Below are positions 1 through 8,475 of a stretch of DNA of 64,000 bases, piece after piece (the stretch's first letter is position 1; the number at the start of each line of letters is the position of its first letter). The stretch comes from Methylobacterium sp. NMS14P. GTDB taxonomy: Bacteria; Pseudomonadota; Alphaproteobacteria; Rhizobiales; Beijerinckiaceae. The stretch covers positions 1,054,001-1,118,000 of the forward strand of contig NZ_CP087106.1 of NCBI RefSeq assembly GCF_028583545.1, given 5' to 3'. The notes under the pieces were generated by a model, which worked only from the letters and a program-made list of their open reading frames with translations, was not told the origin of the DNA and ran no database searches. Position numbers and translations under genes: made by a program.

Positions 1-230
1 CGGAAGCCGGTGGTGTCGCGGGCGATCCGGCCGACCGGGTCGCGGGGGCTGTCGGCCGCCACCGGGGCGAACACCGCGATCTTGCGGGCGTAGGGGGCAC
101 CGCCCGGGGTGGTCGGGACCGAATCGGCGTTGGCGAGGTTCTCGGAGATCGCGCGGATCCGCCCGCTCTGCACCTGCCGGCCGGCGGCCAGGGCGCCGGC
201 GGCCGAGTTGAGGGCGCTGGTGTCCGGCAT
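1..230 (-). CDS. flgC: Flagellar basal-body rod protein FlgC, N-terminal part (runs off the left edge)
   Basis: This is the first 76 codons of a FlgC-type proximal rod protein, a component of the flagellar basal body exported by the flagellar type III apparatus. The N-terminus has the rod/hook family pattern: an alanine-rich amphipathic helix, then ISENLANADS and TPGGAPYARK, followed by an IARDTTGFR segment typical of FlgC. ATG at 230 is the only good start that keeps the conserved helix at the N-terminus; the ribosome site is weak. The usual partner flgB is not upstream, so any flagellar operon continues to the left. FlgC rather than FlgB is chosen because of the TPGGxPYxRK stretch. The reading is limited by truncation. 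Confidence 0.8.
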   Translation of the reverse strand, partial: MPDTSALNSAAGALAAGRQVQSGRIRAISENLANADSVPTTPGGAPYARKIAVFAPVAADSPRDPVGRIARDTTGF

Positions 231-280
231 GCGCGGGCCCTGTCGACGGCGAGGATCTGACCGAGTCCTTGCCGAACAGC

Positions 281-297
281 CTTAACCGAGGGTTAAG
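281..297. promoter_or_regulatory. Perfect 7-bp inverted repeat around the end of the formyltransferase gene
   Basis: CTTAACC and GGTTAAG are exact reverse complements separated by three bases. The repeat contains the TAA stop of the formyltransferase and lies 50 bp upstream of the flgC start. It could be a weak hairpin or an operator for flgC; there is no T-run. Confidence 0.35.
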
Positions 298-1153
298 ACG
301 CCCGCGCGGAGAGGCTCAGCGCGTCCCTGAGATCCTGGCCGTCGGTGAGGCGCAGGCCGCGGCGGCGGAGCCCGGCCAGCAGCGCGCGGTCGGGGAACGG
401 GCAGTACGGCAGAACCGGCGCGGTCCGCCCCTCCGGCAGCGTGCCGGTCCGCGCGACCTCGTCGAGCAGCCGGTCGAGCATCGCGCGCCCGTGGGCGTGG
501 AGCGCCACCGAGGCCCGGGTCGCGGTGGTGCCCTCGGGCAGCGCCACCGCTTCCTGAGCGAGGATCGCGCCGGTGTCGATGGCGGCGGCCAGCCGGTGCA
601 GGGTCATGCCGAACTGCCCGGGCCCGTCGGCCAGCGCGTGGATCGTCGGCACCGGGCCCCGGTGGCGCGGCAGCAGGCCGGGATGCCCGTTGATGCCGCC
701 GAGCCGCGCCAGGCCGATGATCTCGGGCCTCAGGATCTGGTCGAAATGGTAGGTGAGGATCAGGTCCGGTGCCGCGTCCCGCAGTGCCCGCGCGACCTCC
801 GGGCCGTTGACGTCGTCGACCGTCAGGGTCGGGATGCCGAGGCGGCGGCACAGGGTCCTGAGCGGCGTCGCCTCCGGCGCGTCGCCGCTTCCGGACGCCG
901 CCTGGGTCAGGGGCGCCAGGGGCCGCAGCAGGTCCGGGAGGCCGAAATTGACCGCGAGGTAGGGCAGGATCCCGGCGCCCGAGCGCGCGAGGTGGCGCCG
1001 GATCTGCCCCGTGAGGCCGCCGCTCGACGGCCGCTCGGCGTTCGAGAGCCCCACCAGCGCGACGTCGCCGCGGAGATCGGCGACGAGCCGGCGCACCGTG
1101 CGGGCGTTCGGCAGCGCCTCCAGGACGAACAGCGCGATCCTCGGCCGCGCCAT
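293..1153 (-). CDS. Formyltransferase-family protein (10-formyltetrahydrofolate-dependent type)
   Basis: This 286-residue protein has the catalytic pattern of the formyltransferase fold shared by methionyl-tRNA formyltransferase, GART and sugar N-formyltransferases. Asn155, His157 and Asp193 (in NGHPGLLPRHRG and IDTGAIL) match the Asn-His-Asp triad. It lacks the C-terminal OB-like domain expected of Fmt, so it is probably not the housekeeping tRNA enzyme. Its start overlaps the stop of the upstream reductase gene (ATGA, 1151-1155), so the two are translationally coupled. With KpsS upstream in the same direction, a role in formylating an amino group on a surface glycan or on its lipid is inferred. 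The substrate cannot be read from the sequence. Confidence 0.75.
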   Translation of the reverse strand: MARPRIALFVLEALPNARTVRRLVADLRGDVALVGLSNAERPSSGGLTGQIRRHLARSGAGILPYLAVNFGLPDLLRPLAPLTQAASGSGDAPEATPLRTLCRRLGIPTLTVDDVNGPEVARALRDAAPDLILTYHFDQILRPEIIGLARLGGINGHPGLLPRHRGPVPTIHALADGPGQFGMTLHRLAAAIDTGAILAQEAVALPEGTTATRASVALHAHGRAMLDRLLDEVARTGTLPEGRTAPVLPYCPFPDRALLAGLRRRGLRLTDGQDLRDALSLSARAS

Positions 1154-1920
1154 CAGCGCCGCTTCCGGCGCTGGAACCGGAAGGCGTAGAGGCCGGCTTT
1201 GCGGACGCTCTCGGGCAGGAGCAGCACGGTGCGGGCGAGCGCCGTGAGGATGTACGGGAAGGCGATCACGTCGCGGTTGGCCGCGATGCCCTTGGCGATC
1301 CGCACGGCCGCCTCCTCGGCGCTGATTTCCAGCGGCCGCCAGCCCTTGAGCTCGCCGCCCATCGGCGTCTTCACGTAGCCCGGGGTGACGACGTTGACCT
1401 TCACGCCCCGGGGCGCGACCTTCTGGCGCAGGGCTAGGCCGTGTGCGACCAGGGCCGCCTTGGCGCCGCTATAGGCCGGCGCGTCCTGGAGCGGCGCGTA
1501 GGCCGCGAGCGACGACAGCAGCACGATCTGACCGTGCCCGCGCTGGAGCATCAGCGTCAGGGTCGGCAGGATCACGTTGAGCGTGCCGGTGTAGTTGATG
1601 TCGGCGGTCTCGAAGGCCACGTCCTCGGCCTCCACCTGCCCCTCCTGGTTGCCGCCGTTCACCGCCGCGTTGGCGATGACGAGGTCGAGGGGGCCCTCGG
1701 CGTCCGACCGGTGGACCAGCGCCGCGGTGGCGGCCCGGTCGCGGGTGTCGAGTCGGGCGGTCTCGACGGCGGCGCCGCCGGCGCGGCAGTCGCGGGCGAC
1801 GATCTCCAGCCGCTCGGCGTTGCGGCCGACCAGGATGAGGCTCGCGCCGGCTTGCGCGTAGTGGCGCGCCAGAGCGGCGCCGATGCCGCTCGACGCGCCG
1901 GTGATCAGAATGCGGGGCAT
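1153..1920 (-). CDS. Short-chain dehydrogenase/reductase, RkpH-like
   Basis: This 255-residue classical SDR has the nucleotide-binding motif TGASSGIG at residues 7-14 and the catalytic Ser136/137, Tyr150 and Lys154 (YSGAK). Family members reduce ketones or oxidise alcohols with NAD(P)H. In rhizobia a similar SDR (RkpH) lies next to a PLP acyltransferase-like protein (RkpG) in the K-antigen locus, and 3-ketosphinganine reductases belong to the same fold. Here the gene is transcribed behind kpsS with a 115-bp gap and overlaps the formyltransferase downstream. Reduction of an amino-ketone lipid made by the PKS and oxoamine synthase at 8476-17282 is a plausible inference, not shown by the sequence. 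Confidence 0.78.
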   Translation of the reverse strand: MPRILITGASSGIGAALARHYAQAGASLILVGRNAERLEIVARDCRAGGAAVETARLDTRDRAATAALVHRSDAEGPLDLVIANAAVNGGNQEGQVEAEDVAFETADINYTGTLNVILPTLTLMLQRGHGQIVLLSSLAAYAPLQDAPAYSGAKAALVAHGLALRQKVAPRGVKVNVVTPGYVKTPMGGELKGWRPLEISAEEAAVRIAKGIAANRDVIAFPYILTALARTVLLLPESVRKAGLYAFRFQRRKRR

Positions 1921-2035
1921 GGGGCGGGTTACGCCGCCGCGCGGGGAAAGATCAAGGTCGGGAAAGGCTCACCGGCGGTGAAAGCCACTTCAAAGGCCGC
2001 CGAACGGCGCCGACTCGGGGCCGCGGCGGGTCCGG

Positions 2036-3343
2036 TCAGTAGACCGGCGCGAGCTCGCCGTCCCGCTCGGCGACCTCGCTGACCGCCCGCGCCGCCGCCA
2101 GCATCGAGTCGGGCAGCGCCGCCTCCATCCGCGGCACCGAGCCGGCCACCGCGCGGTCGATCGCCTCCTCGGAGAAGAAGCCGCCGTTGACCTGGGTCCG
2201 GTGCAGGACCACGCGGCGGAAATCCGCCATCAGGTCCATCTCCGGCGGCGTCGGATTCTTCCAGAAGCTGTCGAGGTCGCCCTGATGGGTCAGGCCGGCC
2301 ATGTTGTAGATCGCGGTGCCGACCGCGTGGGTCGGGCAGCCCATCTCCAGGGACAGCATCCCCACGGTCGAGTTGACGATGACCACGCCGCGGGCGCCCT
2401 TGATCAGGGCCGGGAGGTCGCCGCCGTCGATGAAGTCGAGCCGGTCGCTGACGCCGTGGCGCCGGGCCGAGGCGCGGGCGAACTTGCGCCAGTTGATCAG
2501 TCCGCTGTCGAGCGGGTGCAGCTTCACCAGCAGCCGGGTCGGCGCCGACGAGCCGTCCGCGAAGGACTTGATCACCCGGTCCATGAAGCCCTCGACGCCG
2601 AGGAACGGCGAGTGGACCCGGATCTGGTAATCGCTGTCGAGCTGCAGCGGCAGCAGGAAGTAATCGCAGCCGACCGCGCGGTAGATCTCGTCGCAGCGCG
2701 CCGCCTCGCGGCGGGTATGGGCGCGGCGCGTGAACTTCTTGATCCAGCCGGCGTACTCGGCCGCGATATGGGTCGGCCGGTGGCTGCGGAAATGCGGGAA
2801 GAGGTAGGGGAACAGGACGTTGGCGAGGTTGTAGCCGACGTCCCACACGCTGCGGCGGGCCATGTCGCCGGTCGACGGCATCGCCCGGCCGGGCTGCGGC
2901 AGGCGCCGCGCCAGGGACCGGATCTCGGCGGCCGTCCGGGGGAGGGACGAGAAGCCGTTCACGCCGCCCAGCTCGCAGGTGATCCAGTTCGGGCGGATGT
3001 AGCCCTCCTCGAACACGTGCACCCGCAGGCCGCGATACTCGGCGATCATGCGGGCCGCCTTGTGGAACGGCCGGCAATCGCCGAACAGCACGATGTCGGT
3101 CACGCTCTCGCGGTCGAGATAGGATTCGAGATACTCGCCCCAGGCCTCGCGGCGGCCGCGGTAATTGTCGGCCTCGCCGCTCCAGAACAGCCAGTCGCCG
3201 GGGCAGAGATTGATGCGCCGGACGCTGTGTCCCCGCGCGCGCAGCGCCTTTCCGAGATCCGAGAAGAACGGCGTCGCGATGCCCTGCAGGAAGAGGAAGG
3301 TCGCGGGGCGGTCGCGGAGGGCGTCGGGGGCGGGCTGTTGCAT
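2036..3343 (-). CDS. kpsS: Capsular polysaccharide synthesis/export protein KpsS (RkpJ/LipB-like)
   Basis: The 435-residue protein has the KpsS family pattern: FLFLQGIATPFFSDL near the N-terminus, NLCPGDWLFW, then FEEGYIRPNWIT and a C-terminal half rich in conserved His, Asp and Lys positions. In group 2 capsules KpsS adds the first beta-Kdo to the lipid terminus at the cytoplasmic face of the inner membrane. ATG 3343 is chosen because it begins just before the conserved core and follows AGAAG; the frame is open further upstream but that part looks non-coding. It is divergent from kpsC and probably heads an operon with the SDR and formyltransferase. Confidence 0.85.
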   Translation of the reverse strand: MQQPAPDALRDRPATFLFLQGIATPFFSDLGKALRARGHSVRRINLCPGDWLFWSGEADNYRGRREAWGEYLESYLDRESVTDIVLFGDCRPFHKAARMIAEYRGLRVHVFEEGYIRPNWITCELGGVNGFSSLPRTAAEIRSLARRLPQPGRAMPSTGDMARRSVWDVGYNLANVLFPYLFPHFRSHRPTHIAAEYAGWIKKFTRRAHTRREAARCDEIYRAVGCDYFLLPLQLDSDYQIRVHSPFLGVEGFMDRVIKSFADGSSAPTRLLVKLHPLDSGLINWRKFARASARRHGVSDRLDFIDGGDLPALIKGARGVVIVNSTVGMLSLEMGCPTHAVGTAIYNMAGLTHQGDLDSFWKNPTPPEMDLMADFRRVVLHRTQVNGGFFSEEAIDRAVAGSVPRMEAALPDSMLAAARAVSEVAERDGELAPVY

Positions 3344-3680
3344 TCCGCGGCGCTTCTGTCCTTGACCCTGTGCCGGATGAACCGAGCCGGCGAGAGACTC
3401 TTGAGGTGGCACGGTGCCCGGCGGGCCCGCAATCCGAAGCCATGCCGCGGCATGGCATTTCCGCGCCGGCGTGGCCCGTCTGCAACGGTCCTGCGCCTGC
3501 GGCTCAGCCTTCGGATTAGGCGGCCAATCGCGGCGACGATATGTCCAAATCCTTTCCAGGACGTGGCGACGGCGACGCGCGCTCAGGTTGTCCCCGCGTT
3601 GCAACACCATCCCATGCCGGCGAAAATGCGCTACAGGCGGGTTCCGCACCTCAACCCGACCGGAGCCGGACGCACCGACC
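3344..3680. promoter_or_regulatory. Divergent promoter region between kpsS and kpsC
   Basis: These 337 bases contain no convincing gene. They separate two divergent capsule genes and must carry both promoters and 5' leaders. Base composition drops somewhat around 3515-3560, which is where I would expect promoter elements. I could not assign clear -35/-10 boxes. Confidence 0.5.
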
Positions 3681-5195
3681 ATGCCCGCTGACCCGACCCC
3701 GTCGCTCTACGCGACCGGCCGCACGATCCGCCGCCTGCGGGCGGAGATCGAGGCCGCGACGGGCCTCGCCTTCGGTCCGGCACGCCCCGGCGCCATCGGC
3801 GCGGCCTGGGGCGCGGCCTGGGGCGCGGGCAGCCTCGCCGGGCGCCTGCTGGCGCTGACGGGGGGGCGCCGGCTCGTGGTCGCGCCCGGGCCCATGCTGA
3901 GCCCCTACGACTCGCCGGAGGCCGGCTACGCGTCCCTGCGGATCACCCTCGACGGCGTGCCCCTGGGCGGGGAGGGCGGCGTCCACTACCTCGATCCCTG
4001 GAGCCGGGCGCCGATCGACCGCGCGACCTGCGCCGAGCGGGTGGCGTGGCTCGCCGCGCGCTTCGCCGAGAACGACCGGCGGGTGGTCTATGTCGGGATG
4101 TCGCGCTGGAAGCGGCCCGCCCTCGACGTCCTGGGCACCGGGCCCGCCGGCCGGCCGATCCACACCATGACCACCGAGGCCGCGATCGCCGCAGGGCAGC
4201 GCCACGGCGGCCGCATCCTCGCTTGGGCGACGCGCGCACCGGGCCAGCTCGAGGAGGCCTGCGCGCGGGCCGGGCTGCCCCTGGCCCGCGTCGAGGACGG
4301 GTTCCTGCGCTCCGTGGGGCTCGGCGCCAGCCTGCAGCCCGGCGCCTCCATCGTGGTGGACGACCTCGGCATCTACTACGACCCGCGCCGGGAGAGCCGC
4401 CTGCAGCGGCTGCTCGCCGAGGCCGACTTCACCCCGGACCTCGTTGCCCGGGCGCGGCGCCTGCGCGAGGAGGTCGTGGCGCGCCGGCTCAGCAAGTACA
4501 ATGTCGGCCTCGACGCCGCTTCGCTCGACTGGCCGGCCGGCCGGCGGATCGTGCTCGTGCCCGGTCAGGTCGAGGACGACGCCTCGGTGCGCCACGGCTC
4601 GCCGCTGGTCCGCTCGAACAGGGCGCTGCTGGAAGCGGCGCGGCGGCGCAACCCGGACGCGTTCCTGCTCTACAAGCCGCATCCCGACGTGGAGGCCGGG
4701 TTCCGTCCCGGCATCATCCCGGAGGCGGAGGTTCTGACCCTGGCCGACCGGATCGTGGGCGGCCTCAGCATCGTCGACCTCCTCGACCGGGTGCATCACG
4801 TCGAGACCATGACGTCGCTCGCCGGGTTCGAGGCCCTGATCCGCGGGCTCACCGTGGCGACCCACGGCCGGCCGTTCTACTCCGGCTGGGGCCTGTCGGA
4901 GGATCTCGCGCCGGGGGCCGACCGCGGCCGCCGGCTGAACCTCGACGAGCTGGTGGCCGGCGCCATGATCCTCTACGCGCGCTACCTCGACCCGGTGGCG
5001 ATGAAGCCGTGCACCCCGGAGCAGCTCCTCGACCGCCTCAGCGCGGCCCGGGCGGCGGCGCCGCGCAACGCCTTGTCCCTCGGCCGGACGGCCCATCTGG
5101 TCATGCGCGCCCGCTACGGCCTCCTCAATCCCGTGGTGCGGGCCCTGCGCAGCCGGCGCGGCGTCGGTCGCGAGGCCGGCGGCGGACCGCGCTAG
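3681..5195 (+). CDS. kpsC: Capsular polysaccharide Kdo transferase KpsC, single-module form
   Basis: The 504-residue protein carries KpsC landmarks: YVGMSRWKRP near residue 138, ARVEDGFLRSVGLGA, VVDDLGIYYD, LVPGQVEDDASV, YKPHPDVEAG, MTSLAGFEALIRG and PFYSGWGLSED. KpsC proteins build the poly-Kdo linker between capsule and lipid. The E. coli enzyme has two glycosyltransferase modules in about 675 residues. Here only one full module is present, and it looks more like the C-terminal one (VPGQVEDD, SLAGFEALIRG), preceded by about 130 residues of different sequence. ATG 3681 is used because the upstream open frame is not protein-like. It is divergent from kpsS and followed after 217 bp by the LTA-synthase-like gene. 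Confidence 0.85.
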   Translation: MPADPTPSLYATGRTIRRLRAEIEAATGLAFGPARPGAIGAAWGAAWGAGSLAGRLLALTGGRRLVVAPGPMLSPYDSPEAGYASLRITLDGVPLGGEGGVHYLDPWSRAPIDRATCAERVAWLAARFAENDRRVVYVGMSRWKRPALDVLGTGPAGRPIHTMTTEAAIAAGQRHGGRILAWATRAPGQLEEACARAGLPLARVEDGFLRSVGLGASLQPGASIVVDDLGIYYDPRRESRLQRLLAEADFTPDLVARARRLREEVVARRLSKYNVGLDAASLDWPAGRRIVLVPGQVEDDASVRHGSPLVRSNRALLEAARRRNPDAFLLYKPHPDVEAGFRPGIIPEAEVLTLADRIVGGLSIVDLLDRVHHVETMTSLAGFEALIRGLTVATHGRPFYSGWGLSEDLAPGADRGRRLNLDELVAGAMILYARYLDPVAMKPCTPEQLLDRLSAARAAAPRNALSLGRTAHLVMRARYGLLNPVVRALRSRRGVGREAGGGPR

Positions 5196-5412
5196 GCAGG
5201 ACGCGCGGCGCGAATCCGGTTCCGCGAGACCCTGATGTGACACCAAAGCGATAGCGCGCGCTGCTAGAGTCAGCCCGCAGCCGCACGCCCCGGGGCCGAC
5301 TCCGATCACTCTGGATCAGGAACGGCCCGCAAGTCCTTGCTCCCGCGCGCTGTTTCCCGCCGGATCGGATCCCGGCGGCGAGCACGCCCGCCCCACGCCG
5401 AGTGTCCGTGTC

Positions 5413-6903
5413 TTGACGACGTTCCTCATCGCCACCGGTCTCGCGCTCGCCGTGTGCCTCGTCCTGGAGGTGTTCGCGGGCGACTCGATCACCCGGGCGA
5501 GCCTCGCCCCCCGGGATCTCGGCCTGCGGCTGCTCGGCTACCTGCTGATCCTGCTGTTCTGGTTCGAGTTCTCGTGGCGGCCCTGGCTCGCCGGGCTGAC
5601 CTGCGCGATCACCGTGGCGATCCTGATCGTCGTCAGCCGGGCGAAGCGCTCGGTGATCGGCGAGCCGCTGCTGTTCAGCGATTTCGCCCTGCTGCCCCAG
5701 GTGCCGCGGCACCCGCAGCTCTACTACATCCCGCCCCTGTGGAACCCGCGCATCTCCGTGCCGGTCCTGCTCACCCTGGCGGTCACCGCGCTGTGGTACT
5801 GGATCGAGCCGAGCGTGCTGCCCACCGCGACCCTCCCGCGGGTGCTGTCGATGCTCGGCCTCCCGCTCGCGCTCTGGCTGCTGGTCAAGGCGGCCCCGCG
5901 CCCGCCGCTCGCTCGACTCATCGCGCGCTGGTTCCCCGAGCCCGACCTGGAGGCGGACGTGACCCGGGTCGGCCTCCCGGCGAGCCTCCTGGGCTACACC
6001 GCCCGGGCGATGGCGGGCGGCGTGCCGGTGCCCGCGGCGCCGGCGCTGCCGGAGGGCCCGGGCGACGACGTCGTCGTGGTGATCCAGCTCGAGTCCTTCG
6101 TCGATCCGGAGCGGCTCGGCGGCGCGAAGCTGCCGGCGATGGACCTGTTCCGCACCCGGGCCGCGCAGCACGGGCGCCTCCGGGTTCCGGCGCACGGCGC
6201 CTACACGATGCGCAGCGAGCACGCGGTGCTCACCGGCCGGCCGTCCGAGAGCCTCGGCTTCGGCCGCTACGACCCCTACACGTCGCGAAGCGGCGACGAG
6301 CCGACGAGCCTCGCCCGGCTCGCCGGTGGACGGGGCTACGGGACCCTGTTCCTGCACCCGTTCCACCGCGATTTCTTCCGCCGGGCGCGGGTGATGGAGG
6401 CCTTCGGCTTCGCCGATCTCGTGATGGGGGAGGCGTTCGCGGAGGCCCCGCGCGTCGGCCCCTATGTCGGGGACGTCGCCCTCGGCGCGCGGCTCCTCGC
6501 GGAAGTCCGGGCCCGGCGCGCGCCGCTGTTCCTGTTCTGCGTGACCATGGAGAACCACGGCCCGTGGAAGCCCGGACGGCTGCCGGGCATCGACGATCCG
6601 CAGGCGCAGTATCTCCACCACGTCGCCAATACCGGTCGGATGGTCGAGGATCTCGTCGCGGGCCTGGACGCGATCGCCCGCGAGCGCGGCCAGACCATCA
6701 CGCTCTGCGTGTTCGGCGACCACGCACCGTCGCTGCCGAGCTGCAAGCCGGGCTTCGGCGGGCGGACCACCGAGTACGCCCTGTTCCGCTTCGGCCGCCC
6801 GCAGGAGGCCCCGCGCCGCGTCGACATCGCCGCCGACGAGCTCGGGCGGGCGCTGCGCGGGAGTCTCGCGACCGCGCCTGCGGACATCGCCGCGGGGACA
6901 TGA
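5413..6903 (+). CDS. Membrane-anchored LTA-synthase-like phosphoglycerol/phosphoethanolamine transferase (sulfatase fold)
   Basis: About five hydrophobic segments fill residues 1-160, followed by an extracytoplasmic sulfatase-fold domain from about residue 215. The metal and catalytic residues of this family are visible: Glu227 in VIQLESF, Thr265 in AHGAYTMRSEH, His382 in ENHGPW and Asp436/His437 in FGDHAPS. Relatives transfer phosphoglycerol or phosphoethanolamine to membrane-proximal glycans or lipids. The start is TTG 5413 because no ATG or GTG lies in frame before the first hydrophobic helix. It sits between kpsC and the export lipoprotein, all on the plus strand, so modification of the capsule or its lipid is inferred. 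It may correspond to RkpI of rhizobia; I am unsure of that equivalence. Confidence 0.75.
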   Translation: MTTFLIATGLALAVCLVLEVFAGDSITRASLAPRDLGLRLLGYLLILLFWFEFSWRPWLAGLTCAITVAILIVVSRAKRSVIGEPLLFSDFALLPQVPRHPQLYYIPPLWNPRISVPVLLTLAVTALWYWIEPSVLPTATLPRVLSMLGLPLALWLLVKAAPRPPLARLIARWFPEPDLEADVTRVGLPASLLGYTARAMAGGVPVPAAPALPEGPGDDVVVVIQLESFVDPERLGGAKLPAMDLFRTRAAQHGRLRVPAHGAYTMRSEHAVLTGRPSESLGFGRYDPYTSRSGDEPTSLARLAGGRGYGTLFLHPFHRDFFRRARVMEAFGFADLVMGEAFAEAPRVGPYVGDVALGARLLAEVRARRAPLFLFCVTMENHGPWKPGRLPGIDDPQAQYLHHVANTGRMVEDLVAGLDAIARERGQTITLCVFGDHAPSLPSCKPGFGGRTTEYALFRFGRPQEAPRRVDIAADELGRALRGSLATAPADIAAGT

Positions 6904-7096
6904 TACGGTTAAGCTTGCGCGGCATAAGCGTGGCTGTGCCACGCTGGTGACGCATTGCCCGCGGATAGCGCAACCGTCCGTACGGCGGCCGCCGCTCCGG
7001 CGCGGCCGTTAAAGCGATCGCAGCGTTTGGCGGTCAAACTGGATATCCCGGCCCGGGCCAGCGATGGCGCGGGCTCGGCGAGGAGAAGTCTTTGTG

Positions 7097-8281
7097 ATGC
7101 TGCGTAAGACGGCGTGCACCGCCCTGATGGCCGCCCTGGCGGCTGGATCTGCCGGCGGCTGCACGTACCTGCCCGCGGCGGGTCCGACGGCGAGCGCGAT
7201 CCAGGCCGGGGCTGAGGTCGCCACGGCCGACGGCGGGATCCTTGCCCGCTACGAGATCATCGACGTCACCCCCTCGGTGGTCGAGGCCCTGCGCGGCCGC
7301 CCCCTGGACAGCCTGCTCGCCTCCTTCGGCGATCACCGCCCCTCCTCCGAGCCGGTCATCGGCATCGGCGACATGGTCTCGGTCTCCGTCTGGGAAGCCG
7401 GGTCCGGCGGCCTGTTCTCCGGGCCGCTCGTCGCCGACCGCTTCTCCGCGGGCTCCAAGTCCGCCCTCATCCCCGAGCAGCCCGTCGGGCGCGACGGCGC
7501 CATCTCGGTGCCCTACGCCGGCCGCATCAAGGTCGCCGGCCGCCGGACCCAGGACGTCCAGTCGCTCATCGAGAACGAGCTCGCCGGCAAGGCCATCCAG
7601 CCGCAGGTGCTGGTCTCGGTCACCCGCCCGATCTCCCAGGCCGTGACCGTCACCGGCGAGGGCGCCGCCGGCGCCCGCCTGCCGCTCTCGGGCCACGGCG
7701 ACCGCATCCTCGACGTCATCGCCGCCGCCGGCGGCAACCGCGCGCCGGTCAACGAGACCTTCGTGCGGCTCTCGCGCGGTCCGGTGACCGCGACCGTGCC
7801 GCTGACCACGGTGGTGTCGAACCCCAGGGAGAACATCTACCTGCGGCCCAACGACGTGCTCACCCTGGTGCGCGACCCGCAGACCTTCATCGCGGTGGGC
7901 GCGCTGGGCAACAGCACCGAGTTGCCGTTCCAGGCCGACGGCATCACGCTGGCGCAGGCGCTGGCCAAGGCGCGCGGCCTGTCGGACTTCGCCGCCGACC
8001 CGGCCGGGACGTTCATCTTCCGGTTCGAGCCGGCCAGCGTCGTGCGCCGGCTCAGCCCCAGCTCGAGGCTGCTCGGCACGCCGCTGGTGCCGGTGGTCTA
8101 CCGGATCGACATGCGCGACCCCAACAGCCTGTTCGTCTCCCAGGCGTTCCGCATGCGCAACCGCGACCTGATCTACGTGTCGAACGCGCCCTTCACCGAG
8201 GTCCAGAAGGTCCTCACCGCCTTCAACGGCGTCACAGGACCGGTTTCGTCGCTTTCGACCGCCTATTTCTACACCAAGTAA
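7097..8281 (+). CDS. Outer-membrane polysaccharide export lipoprotein (Wza/KpsD/BexD type)
   Basis: The 394-residue protein begins MLRKTACTALMAALAAG and has a lipobox-like SAGGC with Cys22 as the probable lipidated residue. The poly_export domain follows (GIGDMVSVSVWEAG, then GAISVPYAGRIKVAG), and two SLBB-like segments lie further on (GEGAAGARLPL and GALGNSTELPFQ). Such proteins form the outer-membrane channel for capsule or exopolysaccharide. AGGAGAAG at 7081-7088 fits ATG 7097 (or GTG 7094), so these are preferred over the upstream ATG at 7064. A strong hairpin at 8392-8430 separates it from the convergent oxoamine synthase. No inner-membrane partner (KpsE/Wzc or KpsMT) is in the window. 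Confidence 0.85.
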   Translation: MLRKTACTALMAALAAGSAGGCTYLPAAGPTASAIQAGAEVATADGGILARYEIIDVTPSVVEALRGRPLDSLLASFGDHRPSSEPVIGIGDMVSVSVWEAGSGGLFSGPLVADRFSAGSKSALIPEQPVGRDGAISVPYAGRIKVAGRRTQDVQSLIENELAGKAIQPQVLVSVTRPISQAVTVTGEGAAGARLPLSGHGDRILDVIAAAGGNRAPVNETFVRLSRGPVTATVPLTTVVSNPRENIYLRPNDVLTLVRDPQTFIAVGALGNSTELPFQADGITLAQALAKARGLSDFAADPAGTFIFRFEPASVVRRLSPSSRLLGTPLVPVVYRIDMRDPNSLFVSQAFRMRNRDLIYVSNAPFTEVQKVLTAFNGVTGPVSSLSTAYFYTK

Positions 8282-8391
8282 GCGCCCGACGCCTCGCGAC
8301 GGACGCCGGGATCGCGCGGCCCCGGTTCCCGTCGCGTCGATCCTGCCGATGCGCGCGTCCGACCGAGGCCGCGGAGACCGGTCGCTCGAAT

Positions 8392-8430
8392 GCCGAAGGG
8401 CGCGCGGATGTCATCCGCGCCCCCTTCGGC
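8392..8430. terminator. Long hairpin between convergent export and oxoamine-synthase genes
   Basis: An 18-bp stem with one mismatch (8392-8409 with 8413-8430) closes a 3-base loop GTC. It lies 110 bp after the export gene stop and 45 bp beyond the oxoamine synthase stop, so it can serve both directions. There is no strong T-run. Confidence 0.6.
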
Positions 8431-8475
8431 TTCGTGAGGCTCTCAGGCGACCGGGGCCCGCGGCCCCGGCCGGGC

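Noticed and set aside
3344..3682. N-terminal extension of kpsS to 3682
   Set aside because: The translation is Arg/Pro-rich and unlike the family, and it would overlap the divergent promoter region.
5125..6942. A minus-strand open frame opposite the LTA-synthase-like gene
   Set aside because: The plus-strand protein has clear catalytic motifs and membrane helices; the antisense frame has none.
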